Shown here: in pieces, positions 12,101 to 21,317 of the stretch
Layout of the letters: each line of letters opens with the position of its first letter
How positions within the stretch are numbered: position 1 is the first letter of the stretch
From: Bugula neritina
Taxonomy: Eukaryota; Bryozoa; Gymnolaemata; Cheilostomatida; Bugulidae
NCBI GenBank assembly: GCA_964035545.1
Contig: OZ037768.1
Location: forward strand, 22,346,819-22,410,818
Reading direction: 5' to 3'
Length of the DNA stretch: 64,000 nucleotides
The notes under the pieces: model-generated
The model's input: only the letters and a program-made list of their open reading frames with translations
What the model was told of the DNA's origin: nothing
The model's database searches: none
Position numbers and translations under genes: made by a program

Positions 12101-14714
12101 TTATACTATTAGTATTATATACTGTATACTAGGGCTATGTTATACTATTAGTATTATATACTGTATACTAGGGCTATGTTATACTATTAGTGTTATATGC
12201 TGTATACTAGGGCTATGTTATACTATTAGTATTATATGCTGTATACTAGGGCTATGTTATACTATTAGTATTATATACTGTATACTAGGGCTATGTTATA
12301 CTATTAGTATTATATACTGTATACTAGGGCTATGTTATACTATTAGTATTATATACTGTATACTAGGGCTATGTTATACTATTAGTATTATATACTGTAT
12401 ACTAGGGCTATGTTATACTATTAGTATTATATACTGTATACTAGGGCTATGTTATACTATTAGTATTATATACTGTATACTAGGGCTATGTTATACTATT
12501 AGTATTATATACTGTATACTAGGGCTATGTTATACTATTAGTATTATATACTGTATACTAGGGCTATGTTATACTATTAGTATTATATACTGTATACTAG
12601 GGCTATGTTATACTATTAGTATTATATGCTGTATACTACGGCTATGTTATACTATTAGTATTATATACTGTATACTAGGGCTATGTTATACTATTAGTAT
12701 TATATACTGTATACTAGGGCTATGTTATACTATTAGTATTATATACTGTATACTAGGGCTATGTTATACTATTAGTATTATATACTGTATACTAGGGCTA
12801 TGTTATACTATTAGTATTATATGCTGTGTACTAGAGCTATGTTATACTATTAGTATTATATACTGTATACTAGGGCTATGTTATACTATTAGTATTATAT
12901 ACTGTATACTAGGGCTATAAACATCTTGATTGATTGATTTATTGCATATCACAGACATGACAACACGTTGCGAAATTCAGTGTAAATACTGGCTGTAATA
13001 TAAGTAGGCATGAACAAAAATGAAAGAAAAAAAAGTCAAAAGTCAAAACCCTGGTGGATTATTTAAAATAGAAGATCATTTAAAGTATTTACAAGATGCC
13101 GTAAGAAGCTATCTCCGCCCCATGCCCCTCTATATTTGATGGTTCGATATCTTCCAGAGGGACATTGACTCAATAAGTTATTGATAAAGTGCACTGTATA
13201 TTAGGGTATTGTGCAATCTCTACCGCTCAGAAATGATTTTAAAATTGAACGAGAAGCATGTTTTTTTCTAGATTAATTGACTGTGTTTAATTCAGGTCAT
13301 AATCATAAAACTGTATTATCTTTTAAATCAATACTCAAATTTTTTAGAGCTGGGCAACTAAAGGAGTTTTCATCTCATGACAAACATACTGTGCGTCATT
13401 AACTTATCAATTCATCTGCCATCTACAGCACAACAATGCGACTCATGTGTCGCTGGCGCTAGTTGTTAGTTGAGCTGCCAAAGCCTTCCTTCCAAGTTAT
13501 TCTAGTGGTTCATGTTTCACAGGTTGAAGCTAACTTTGAGGGAGAGCTATCACTGGCCCCAAACCAGAGTACGGAACAGCAGGCTATAGCAGACATCTCC
13601 GGCAGCGGGCTAGACCACCTAGCGATGACGGCAGCAGTGTTGGAGCAGCAGAATATTGTGACCACCGAAGTCAGTTGCTCTTTACTATGCTTGAGTTTAG
13701 CAGCTTGGTGATTGTTAACATAATCTGTTTCTCAACTAGAGTGTGATGTTTCACTATTGCTAAGCAATTCCGTGCACTATAAACATGTAGAAGCTGCTAG
13801 AACTTGTGTCACTGTAACTGATCAGTCACACGTACAACCTTGACCTGTGGTGGCTATAGCAGAGCTCCTTGCAATGCAGTGAGATGATGCAATATTTACC
13901 CTGCGTTATACACACTGCTTATAATGGAATTAAGTCTAATCTTATTTTATAACGATCTTTTACTATGGTAGATTATCTCAACACTTTGTTTTAAATTTAA
14001 ATTGAGTTTATTTGATTGTTTAATCTTAAATTCGAAATGCTTCTAGAATGTTCCTCGATGAAGTGTCAACTTTCATGCGCACAGTGAATTCTGTTGCTCT
14101 GGCGTTTAGATTTCTTGATTGTATTAAATTAAAAAATTGCTCAAATTTCTTTGGGATATTCGCATTCAGATAGGTTAAGAGCTCAAGTTTTGGGCATGTT
14201 CAGACTACAGCACCCTTTAGCCACACTGATTTATTTTTATTTTTGTCAGTAGGTTTATCTTGCTGCCTTGATGAACGAATCAGCATTAAGTGTAGGCGGC
14301 TGCCGGTTGACAATTCCTCTGGTATATCCTGGTGTGTACTTGCAGGGGGAGAGAACTCTGATTGTGACAGATCTGGGTCAAGAGCAGCTCCAGTTAGTCA
14401 CGTATCCTAACGGCACAATAATAGACCAGGACGGGCAGGTGATAGACCCCTCGCACCAGCGGCTCATTGACCAGGAAGGTAGAATTATTGACCCGAGTGG
14501 ACAGATTGTAGAGCAGAGTGGATCTCAATTCAATATAACAATCAGTCAACCAGTGACTAATATACACGTAGAACAGGTGGGGGGTGGCCAAAACCCACCC
14601 GACTCTCACGCGAAGTTTGAAATTGAATCTGAAGGCCAAACGATAGCTTCTGTACCAGTGGAGAGCAATGAACCGACTTTAGGGGGCTCGCAGGATACCC
14701 TATCATTAACTTGA
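4316..14714 (+). CDS. C2H2 zinc-finger protein with about 12 fingers and a KH-like segment
   Basis: Sixteen exons join with consistent phase into about 912 codons: 4316-4514, 4940-5154, 5264-5411, 5676-5804, 6222-6379, 6692-6797, 7375-7506, 8682-8814, 9260-9434, 9808-9949, 10335-10531, 10791-10994, 11574-11770, 11933-12020, 13523-13669, 14346-14714. Two N-terminal fingers (CPFC; CPTC..HLKGH) are followed by a segment at about residues 144-208 that resembles a KH domain without its GxxG loop. Then come an acidic, proline-rich linker with a basic RKSARKRK patch and ten fingers (CNQC, CKEC, CLDC, CKIC, CEVC, CHLC, CDKC, CNVC, CLC, CGFC). One finger is split by the intron after exon 9. The last exon is acidic and Gln-rich with repeated I-D-x-x-G motifs, like an activation region. 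A nuclear nucleic-acid-binding role is inferred. ATG 4316 follows an in-frame TAA; an upstream exon spliced at 4325 remains possible. No ortholog name is assigned. Confidence 0.88.
5956..6152. mobile_element. Foldback (palindromic) MITE-like element
   Basis: A 197-bp inverted repeat in an intron of the zinc-finger gene. The left end AATCCCTGACACGC is matched by GCGTGTCAGGGATT on the right, and the similarity continues inward for about 95 bases per arm, roughly 80% identical by eye. The centre is short and AT-rich. There is no coding capacity. No clear target-site duplication is seen; a TA or TTAA type is possible. Confidence 0.75.
6484..6691 (+). repeat. 40-bp minisatellite ending at a 3' splice site
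   Basis: About five copies of a 40-bp unit containing tatcagatggtagagttgg. The last copy runs directly into the acceptor ttgttgtag before exon 6692-6797. Confidence 0.85.
7710..8681 (+). repeat. 30-bp minisatellite, about 32 copies, ending at a 3' splice site
   Basis: The unit agctgagagtgtgactgtta plus gcatatagta repeats almost perfectly, with two units shortened to 20 bp. The array ends at the acceptor gactgttgtag of exon 8682-8814, which is a variant of the unit's own gactgttag. Each unit therefore carries an acceptor-like TAG. Because 30 is divisible by 3, the antisense strand is open in two frames for about 1 kb; this is not taken as coding. Confidence 0.9.
8815..8985 (+). repeat. 31-bp minisatellite starting at a 5' splice site
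   Basis: Five copies of gttgtcattggcttgtcatt plus ctgtatactgt begin exactly at the gttggc donor after exon 8682-8814. The upstream exon's frame stays open through the array. Confidence 0.85.
9056..9185 (+). repeat. (CTA)n microsatellite with CTG interruptions
   Basis: About 40 CTA triplets with scattered CTG, in the same intron as the 31-bp array and about 75 bp before the next acceptor. Confidence 0.9.
9950..10334 (+). repeat. 43-bp minisatellite filling a whole intron, with a splice site in each unit
   Basis: The intron between exons 9808-9949 and 10335-10531 is about nine copies of a 43-bp unit. Each unit contains gagatatgtag or gagatatatag (acceptor-like), then gtcacagt, then gtaagt (consensus donor). 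The true acceptor is the last unit's tatgtag; the following exon starts gtcacag, the same bases that follow each decoy. Confidence 0.88.
10540..10775 (+). repeat. 12-bp minisatellite filling an intron
   Basis: Imperfect copies of actctactaact occupy nearly all of the 259-bp intron between exons 10335-10531 and 10791-10994, leaving only the donor start and the ttattttcag acceptor. Confidence 0.85.
11005..11395 (+). repeat. 11-bp minisatellite (tctatactctg), starting near a 5' splice site
   Basis: Imperfect 11-bp units tctatactctg and tctatactctc with interspersed gtgtatactc start about 15 bp after the donor of exon 10791-10994. The upstream frame stays open through it. The same motif, with matching variants, recurs at 54430-54835 in ARIP4. 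Confidence 0.85.
12030..12916 (+). repeat. 39-bp minisatellite, about 23 copies, near a 5' splice site
   Basis: The 39-bp unit contains ctgtatactagggctatgtt and begins about 10 bp after the donor of exon 11933-12020. Because 39 is 13 codons, the exon's frame stays open through the array and would add a hydrophobic 13-residue repeat (CILGLCYTISIIY) if the intron were retained. Confidence 0.92.
12917..13320 (-). mobile_element. Possible LINE 3' relic with TCAA tail
   Basis: On the minus strand the segment ends in aataaatcaatcaatcaag, like the short tandem tails of some non-LTR retrotransposons. A similar tail lies at 37433-37470. Upstream on the same strand is a short reading stretch with KYRG, loosely like the end of LINE polymerases. 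No reverse-transcriptase motif is present. This is inference only. Confidence 0.3.
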
Positions 14715-14986
14715 CGTACTTACGCTTTACCCTTTTCTCCAGGCAAGAGTTGCAGAATGTATTTTGTACGTATTGTGTACATTCCATTATGGCAGGTCAT
14801 TTCATTTCTCAGGTTTTCTATCTAAAGTCTATTGAGTACATCAATTATTAGAATGAATATTGTTACATTAACTATAACTACTTTATATTATAATGCAAGC
14901 CCCTTTTTCATTTGCCTTTATTGTCTGTTATTTCATTCTATATAAATAATTATTTGTTTATACTATTCATTTCAGAATGGGAGAAA

Positions 14987-14992
14987 TTTATT
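14987..14992 (-). terminator. Polyadenylation signal for the vanin-like gene
   Basis: TTTATT on the plus strand (AATAAA on the minus strand) lies about 160 bases past the vanin-like stop codon. Confidence 0.45.
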
Positions 14993-15001
14993 TAAATTAT
15001 T

Positions 15002-15007
15002 AATAAA
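15002..15007 (+). terminator. Polyadenylation signal for the zinc-finger gene
   Basis: AATAAA about 290 bases after the zinc-finger stop codon. It lies beyond the opposing signal at 14987-14992, so the two 3' UTRs probably overlap by a few tens of bases. Confidence 0.45.
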
Positions 15008-15150
15008 AATTGATATAATTTATATTAGCTCCAAAAAAATCAACAAAGTTAAAAAATAATCGATAAGAGATTTAAAATCAGTGTTAAGTGAATATTCAAT
15101 AATCATGTGCAGCAGACGAAGTATTCGGCTAGTACTAGGCATTAACTGTC

Positions 15151-17933
15151 TTAGCAGCTGAAAGCAGAATTACTCAGCATCACCCACAGTGCTGTCAGCA
15201 ATAGCAAAAAACTACTAACTTTGGTGTGATCTACAGAATTTGGAATAACATCGATGGTGCTGTTGGTTAGTGAAGGGTCTTTATCAAAGTTCCTTGACAT
15301 GAGCACAACTGAAGCGAGTTTCTTGTTTTCACCGCTGATAGCTTTAACATAACCTTCATCCACAAAGTTCCAGTCAGTAGTGAAGTTCATGTCAGGAGAG
15401 ACGACTTCTGGGAAAGCGTATGGAGTATTCATGGAGCCAGTGAGTTTATAGGAGGTGAAGGTCGTTGTGGTGGTGTTCTGCAATGCCGTACCGCAGTTCT
15501 GTCTGGCTGATTCGCAACGTACTAACAGACAGACTTCTAAGTAGTATTCACCTTCCAAATAGTGCATGCCATTGAACACGCCAAGAGCGTAGAACTCATT
15601 GATGTCTGAACGGGTAAATTCAAGATGGCAGCAAACGGTGCCACTGCAAACCGAAACGTTGGCGCTCGAGCCAGATAAGGGAACAAACAAAAATGTGTCG
15701 TCAAATATTTTTGATGAAAATGTATTCTCGCTTACAAAATTTGTCTGAATGTTTGCAGGTGGGTGTTTGGGACTTGCTCGGTTGACGTTGAGAGGTACCT
15801 GGGCTATAACCAGCTGCCCAGTGGTTGAACTTTGATTGAAGGTGTAGCCAAGTACTCCATTGGGCGCGTAAATACCACTCCCAAGGTAACGCAACTCCGG
15901 GTACTGAATATTAGAGGAAAGATAGTTCACTCTCATTGTCCTAGCCCACCCTGAATGGTAGGCAGTAGAAATATAATGGGGGTACACATTCATCCATGCT
16001 GTGGAAAATATGATATCAGTTACATTGTATTTCTCAACCAAGTCCACTGCTGGGCGCTGAAAAACGGCATCAAAACAAATCATCAAACCAAATCTTCCAA
16101 ATTCTGTGTCAAAATACGATATATCTACTGTCTTTGGTACGTTCCAAAACAGTTTTTCAGCCAGAAATAAGTTTTCTTTGTGGTATTTTGCCACTAAACA
16201 TCCAGATGGGTTGAACACTGCCTCGGTATTGTACTGGTAGTGTCCAGTGAGAGGACAACTTTCTACACACGGCTGTTTGTCACCCATGTTCACCGCTATA
16301 TACATGCTGTGGTTTCTAGCCATGCAGCTGAGTCGATATAGCACTTCTTGACCTGGCATTTCTCCAGAGTCACAAGGACAAAACGTGGGGTTAATCTTAG
16401 GGTCGGGAATTGTCTCCACAAAATAACTCAATGACATCTCATTGCTAAAACTCTTCAGCCCTATGAGGCCATATTCTGGGAATACAAATATATCCGTGCC
16501 CTAAAAAGTAAATTAAAAAAATTATTATGTTACTAGTGCTTGTACTATTTGTATGAATGATTTTGTCAGCACAGGTGCTGTTTGGCATGGATGCCTATGT
16601 ATTGTGATTCACTTAATGAAGGGTGAATGGATGGAGGACACAGAAGCAGGCCACAACTCTACTTTTTGTCTATTGCCAACAGCATATTTCTCACAAAACT
16701 CAAATTCAAACTCAGACTGTGATAATTATTTGGACAATAAAGTTTAAGTTGCCCGCATCTTTAACAAGAGGAAAATTGAGCTACACCGACTCATTGAACA
16801 AAAACTGCTAGTACATAGCTATCTCGAAAGTTTTCACAAAAAGCTTTCGTCACACAATAGTTTTCTCAAAGCTACCAAAAAAGCTCCTGCAACAATGATT
16901 TAAATTGAAAGGAATATCTCATAGCTTGTTTATTAAAACTGTAGCAAATTCATCAACAAAATATAACTATTCCTTGCTTGACCTTTTGCAACATATTCAT
17001 GTGATACCCACATAATGTGTTGGAATTTATAGCTTGAATGTATGTTAAATACAGTATGATTGGTGTTATGATATTCACGCACACCTTTTGTTTGAAGAGG
17101 TCATAAGTATAGATATAAAAGTTAGGCAAGTAAATAATAAGCTCAACAATTTAATGTTGTTTATAAATGCGGCATTGCTATGTAAAATAATACATTAGTA
17201 GCATATAATTAGAAATAGTTGTGAAATTGACCAAGAAACAAAGTGGCATTGTAAAAGTAGGTCAGGAGCATTTTAGCGATGTGGAGATAATTACAAGTAT
17301 ACAAATTTGCTTTAGTTTTTATGTCTATATAGTGTGATTGTTTGTGGAATACAAAGCTGCCATGTATAACATATATTATAAAAATAGAAAGAGAGTAACT
17401 ATAAAATGAATTTTAAAACATTCAGTATAAACTGTAAGCTGGCATATTTGTTTTTTATGTTAATCAAGCTGAAACCGATCAAAGCTGGCAGTGAAATTCC
17501 TTTTTAAGATACACGCATGTATGTATATATTTATGTTAAAATACATTCTACATCTATATAACAATGCAAATATAGACTGTATACCATCTATTTATTTTTT
17601 ATTGTGCGCATATACTTTCTTGTAATATTACCAAACAAACAAATGTAATAATAATAATATAAGCAGAATATACTATATTTTATGCTTACAAACCTCAGCT
17701 TCTGCTTTTGCTGTTTGAGTTTCAAGTACATCTAGATTTGTCATCATAACTTTGAGAGCCTCGTCACGGCTAGACACAACTTTCTCTACGCCATCAGCAA
17801 ATGGATTGTGTGAAAAGACAGCAGCAGTGTAAAACTCTTCTCTAGCCAGTGCGAGTTGGCAAAAGAGAAGTAAAGTCAACGTTGACACTATTTTCAGCTT
17901 CATTGCTGTCCACTCGCTACTCTTGCCATTCAA
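15151..17933 (-). CDS. Vanin/biotinidase-type amidohydrolase, probably GPI-anchored
   Basis: Two exons (17694-17933, 16500-15151) give about 529 residues, close to vanins (about 510) and biotinidase (543). A signal peptide follows the second methionine (MKLKIVSTLTLLLFCQLALA); starting there (17903) or at 17933 are both possible. The nitrilase-fold triad is visible: Glu in FPEYG (about residue 89), Lys in YHKEN (about 188) and Cys in LMICFDAVF (about 222). The Ser/Thr/Asn-rich C-terminal region ends in a hydrophobic run after SVDHTKVSS, read as a GPI-attachment signal, as in vanin-1. The family hydrolyses pantetheine or biotinyl amides outside the cell; substrate cannot be chosen from sequence. 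Many N-x-S/T sites fit a secreted glycoprotein. One intron only, unlike its intron-rich neighbours. Confidence 0.92.
16501..17693 (-). other. Intron of the vanin-like gene
   Basis: AT-rich sequence with no array, element or exon recognised. It is one of the few long introns here without a minisatellite. Confidence 0.6.
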
Positions 17934-19348
17934 AAGGAGTGTATTACTAATGGCTATGGGAAAAATGCAAATATTTATATTTTTTAACCAAGTGTTGGCA
18001 ATGGCACCATACTACCGATTTTTGCAAATAGTTCAGATGCTAAAAACAGTAGGATAGCTTAGTGCCACACTCCTTTGTTAAATACAAGTTCAACATAAGT
18101 CCAGAAGCTAGCTAGGTTCAAAGTCCAACTTCCTATTGTTTACAATAATTACCCTGTAAGTATACACCCTGCTTATCAGTGTTGAATAGATTGCATTGGA
18201 CATATACAGCAGACGCATACATAGTAATATTATATAAATGTTGCATAAATATTTTGAAACAAAAAAATTTTTCAGATGACTATGTAAGATAATGTATATC
18301 TTCAATAAATTTTAACCCTCAAGACAAGTGCATGTTTGGCTGAAACTTTGGCAAACTAACAGATAAAAACAGCCTAGACTTTATTATGACCCAGTAAAGC
18401 GTCAGGAAATTTATACATTCTTTATAGTAAATAAAAAGTGAATGCACAGACTAAATATGGCCATATAAACTCAATCATACAAATATGCATAGACAAATTG
18501 AAAAGTAGACAATAAGCTACACTGCTACAGTATTGTTATTAGGCTTTTATCTTTTAGCCAATGGAGTTGTCTTACCTGTTGTAGTTGATCAATTGATACC
18601 GGAGATATGATTGGACAGCCGAACCAACCTTATTAATTATTCTGCAAGGTTTTAAGCATGCATCAGCTAAACTTGCTATATAAGGTAACACTGCTGAATT
18701 GAAATACATATATATTTCATTAGTATGAGCTCTAACAGTATTTAGTATCAATTAGTATAGACATGTACAACAGGTTATTTTATCTTAAACTCTATTACAA
18801 ATCTGTACTGCGCTTTCAGTTCTTTGCCACTAAAAGGAGTTATGCTCTCCTTGACAATCCTGCTATGTCAATAATTATACATATTATAATGACATACTCT
18901 TTGAAAAATATTAATTTGCGCTTTAAACTTTAGAATAGAACTATAATTGATAATACATGTCTGCCATCATTTATTGTTATATGTTTCAACACATCATAGA
19001 AAGCAAATAACATAGTAATTCTCCAAGACAAGAGCATTGTTGCAACTATACGTTTTAACAATAATAGCATTTACTTGAGGCAAGATAACTCCAAATTAAA
19101 AAAAAAATTTTATGCACTTAATTTAAGCTGCACTAGGCATTTGGATCATGTAATCCATGCATGCAGTACATTCAAGGTGATGTAGTGATATAGACATATA
19201 TCTCCTACATGTAAGAAAAATAATGAATGTGTATAAATTTGCAAAATAGTAAAAAATAAAGTCAACTGTTGTGAGACTGCTAATAAGATGCATTTGGTTC
19301 AGAAGAGATATCAGTCGTCTAGATTGATGAGCTTTCCAATAGTAATCT
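17934..19348. other. Intergenic, vanin-like gene to TMEM14
   Basis: AT-rich sequence without convincing genes or repeats. It should hold the promoter of the vanin-like gene and the 3' UTR of TMEM14. Confidence 0.5.
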
Positions 19349-20031
19349 TCAACTCTACAATGAAAAACCATTTACCACAAGTAGAGATAAATACATGTAT
19401 ATACAATATATACACGGTGTGTGGTGGTGGTGGTGTGTGTGATGTTCCATGATTATCACTATATGCATCAATAGTATCATTTTGATTATTATAAATATAA
19501 TTATCAAAATGAATATATAATACCATGCCGATAATGCTAGTAAGGATTCAACGTTTGCAGCACCTACTACTACCAGTTCAGCAGTGTCAGTGTCACACTG
19601 AGTGCAAAGTTAGCCCTCTTCCACTATATTAGCAACTCAATTCTAAAATTAATACAAATATGAACAGAGCTTTCATTCTGATTCTGATAGTTTAGGTTAG
19701 AACTTAGAGAACTAGAAGTAGAACTCACCAACAACTTTACATATGCAAATCTCAAAAGGACCAGCACACTCAACAGTGTAACAACTCCAGCAGGCATTAC
19801 TTTGCCAGAATTCATAAATCGTTTTCCCATTACAAATGTCAGAGCTACAGCTGTACCAATGACTAAAATTTGGCCAAGCGGTTGTTGAATTGAAACCAAA
19901 TACGTGCCAACTAAAACAACTACGCCAAAGGACACACCAGCAGCAAGGCTCGGTATACTGCCGGCTTTAATATAACCAGCTAATCCTCCAGCAGCAATAG
20001 CTAACGCATAGGCAACGTGTAGCTTATCCAT
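19349..20031 (-). CDS. TMEM14: TMEM14 family small membrane protein
   Basis: Main exon 20031-19729 encodes 101 residues starting MDKLHVAYALAIAAGG. The diagnostic GYIKAGSIPSLAAG, the GKRFMNSGK segment and MPAG motifs match TMEM14A/C proteins (about 100-115 residues). Three or four hydrophobic helices cover most of the length. TMEM14C works in the inner mitochondrial membrane in porphyrin transport for heme synthesis; this member's substrate is inferred only. The exon ends in phase 0 at a gtgagt donor after ...YVKLL. The best acceptor downstream (minus-strand tttttcattgtag) gives a final exon at 19354-19349 that adds Ser and a stop. That last exon is a guess. In-frame codons upstream of 20031 are open, but MDKL fits the family start. 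Confidence 0.9.
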
Positions 20032-21317
20032 ATTGATAATATAATTATTTACAAGTTTTGAGTTGACTTTGAGCCTTGAGGTAATCGAAAACACTGTTTT
20101 CAATGAATGAAACGGAAATTGCCACAGCAGGTTGATAGACGCAGCACAAATTTTGGAGTAAATGGGTGCAGAGGTTCAGAGTTTGTAGAATAATGTGTAT
20201 ACAACTATCGCACTTAGTGACCCTAAGCTTGGTATTGTTTCTAGCGATCCTTTACTAAAACGTATCGTTGTTAGAACGTGATCCAAAATATTACTACAAA
20301 TTTATTAACGAGCGGCCAGATTAAGGTATTTATCTGCATACTAACATCTGAAGTTTAGTAAGTTTAGAAACGTTTACATAGCGATTCGTCTTCGTAACCT
20401 TTACTTTTCTCATTAACGTATTCTAATTTGTTCTTACTTATATTATTTGTTCTTACATATATCTTAAACATCTCTGATCACTGAGTAATGATCATATTGA
20501 TTCTATCACTTACAGTCACAGAGTGACTCACAACTATTATTTATAGCTATACTGCTTTATTTATAGTAGCACTAGTACTACTCTTTTTCAAAACCTAGTG
20601 CTAGTAATACTAATACTAATAGTAATACTAATACTAATACTAATAGTAATGGTGACTAACTCCGAGTATAATACTCATAGTCATAGTCTAAGTCAATAGT
20701 CAATCTGATACTCATACTACTGCTAGTGCTATGCGTATGCGTACCGGTACCGGGTACGTCTAGTGGCAGTGTCAGTGGTATACTGCTAGTGGCAGTGCTA
20801 CTACTAGTACTACGTCTACTAGTTCTACGTCTACTGGTACTACTTATGCTACGGCTACTGGTACTAGTACTATTAGTATTGATGCTGCTTATTCTAATAA
20901 TAATATTAATAGTAATACTTATAGTTATAGTAATCGTAAAAACTGGTTGTAATAGTGACTAATACTATTACTATTAGTATTACTATTAGTATTAGTCACT
21001 GTTACATATAGTTTTACAATTAGTATTACTATAAGTAACTATTACTATTAGTAATAGTATTAGTATTAGTATTATTAATAATAATACTAATAGTAATTAT
21101 AATATTAATACTAATACTATTACTATTAGTAATAGGCATTGTTACCTCTATACTAATAGTGTGATACTCGTACTCATATTCGTAAGTCTAGTCATAGTGA
21201 TGGTAAAAATTTTAATTCTATAGTATTGAATATAATGATAAGGGAAACTATAATAATATGAATCTATGACTATAACTTTATGCTGAATTTTAGTTTGAAA
21301 AGGAATTAGGACTTGCT
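20032..21317. other. Divergent intergenic region, TMEM14 and RUSF1
   Basis: The two genes start back to back 1.29 kb apart. From about 20560 the region is low-complexity triplet sequence, right up to about 60 bp before the RUSF1 start. No TATA or other core element can be singled out. Confidence 0.5.
20560..21260. repeat. Degenerate triplet-phased (TAN)n tract with dyad symmetry
   Basis: About 700 bp of words such as ctaatactaatagtaatact, in constant 3-base phase and largely self-complementary, including a near-perfect palindrome around 21063-21090 (attagtattatta / ataataatactaat). It lies immediately upstream of RUSF1. Confidence 0.65.
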
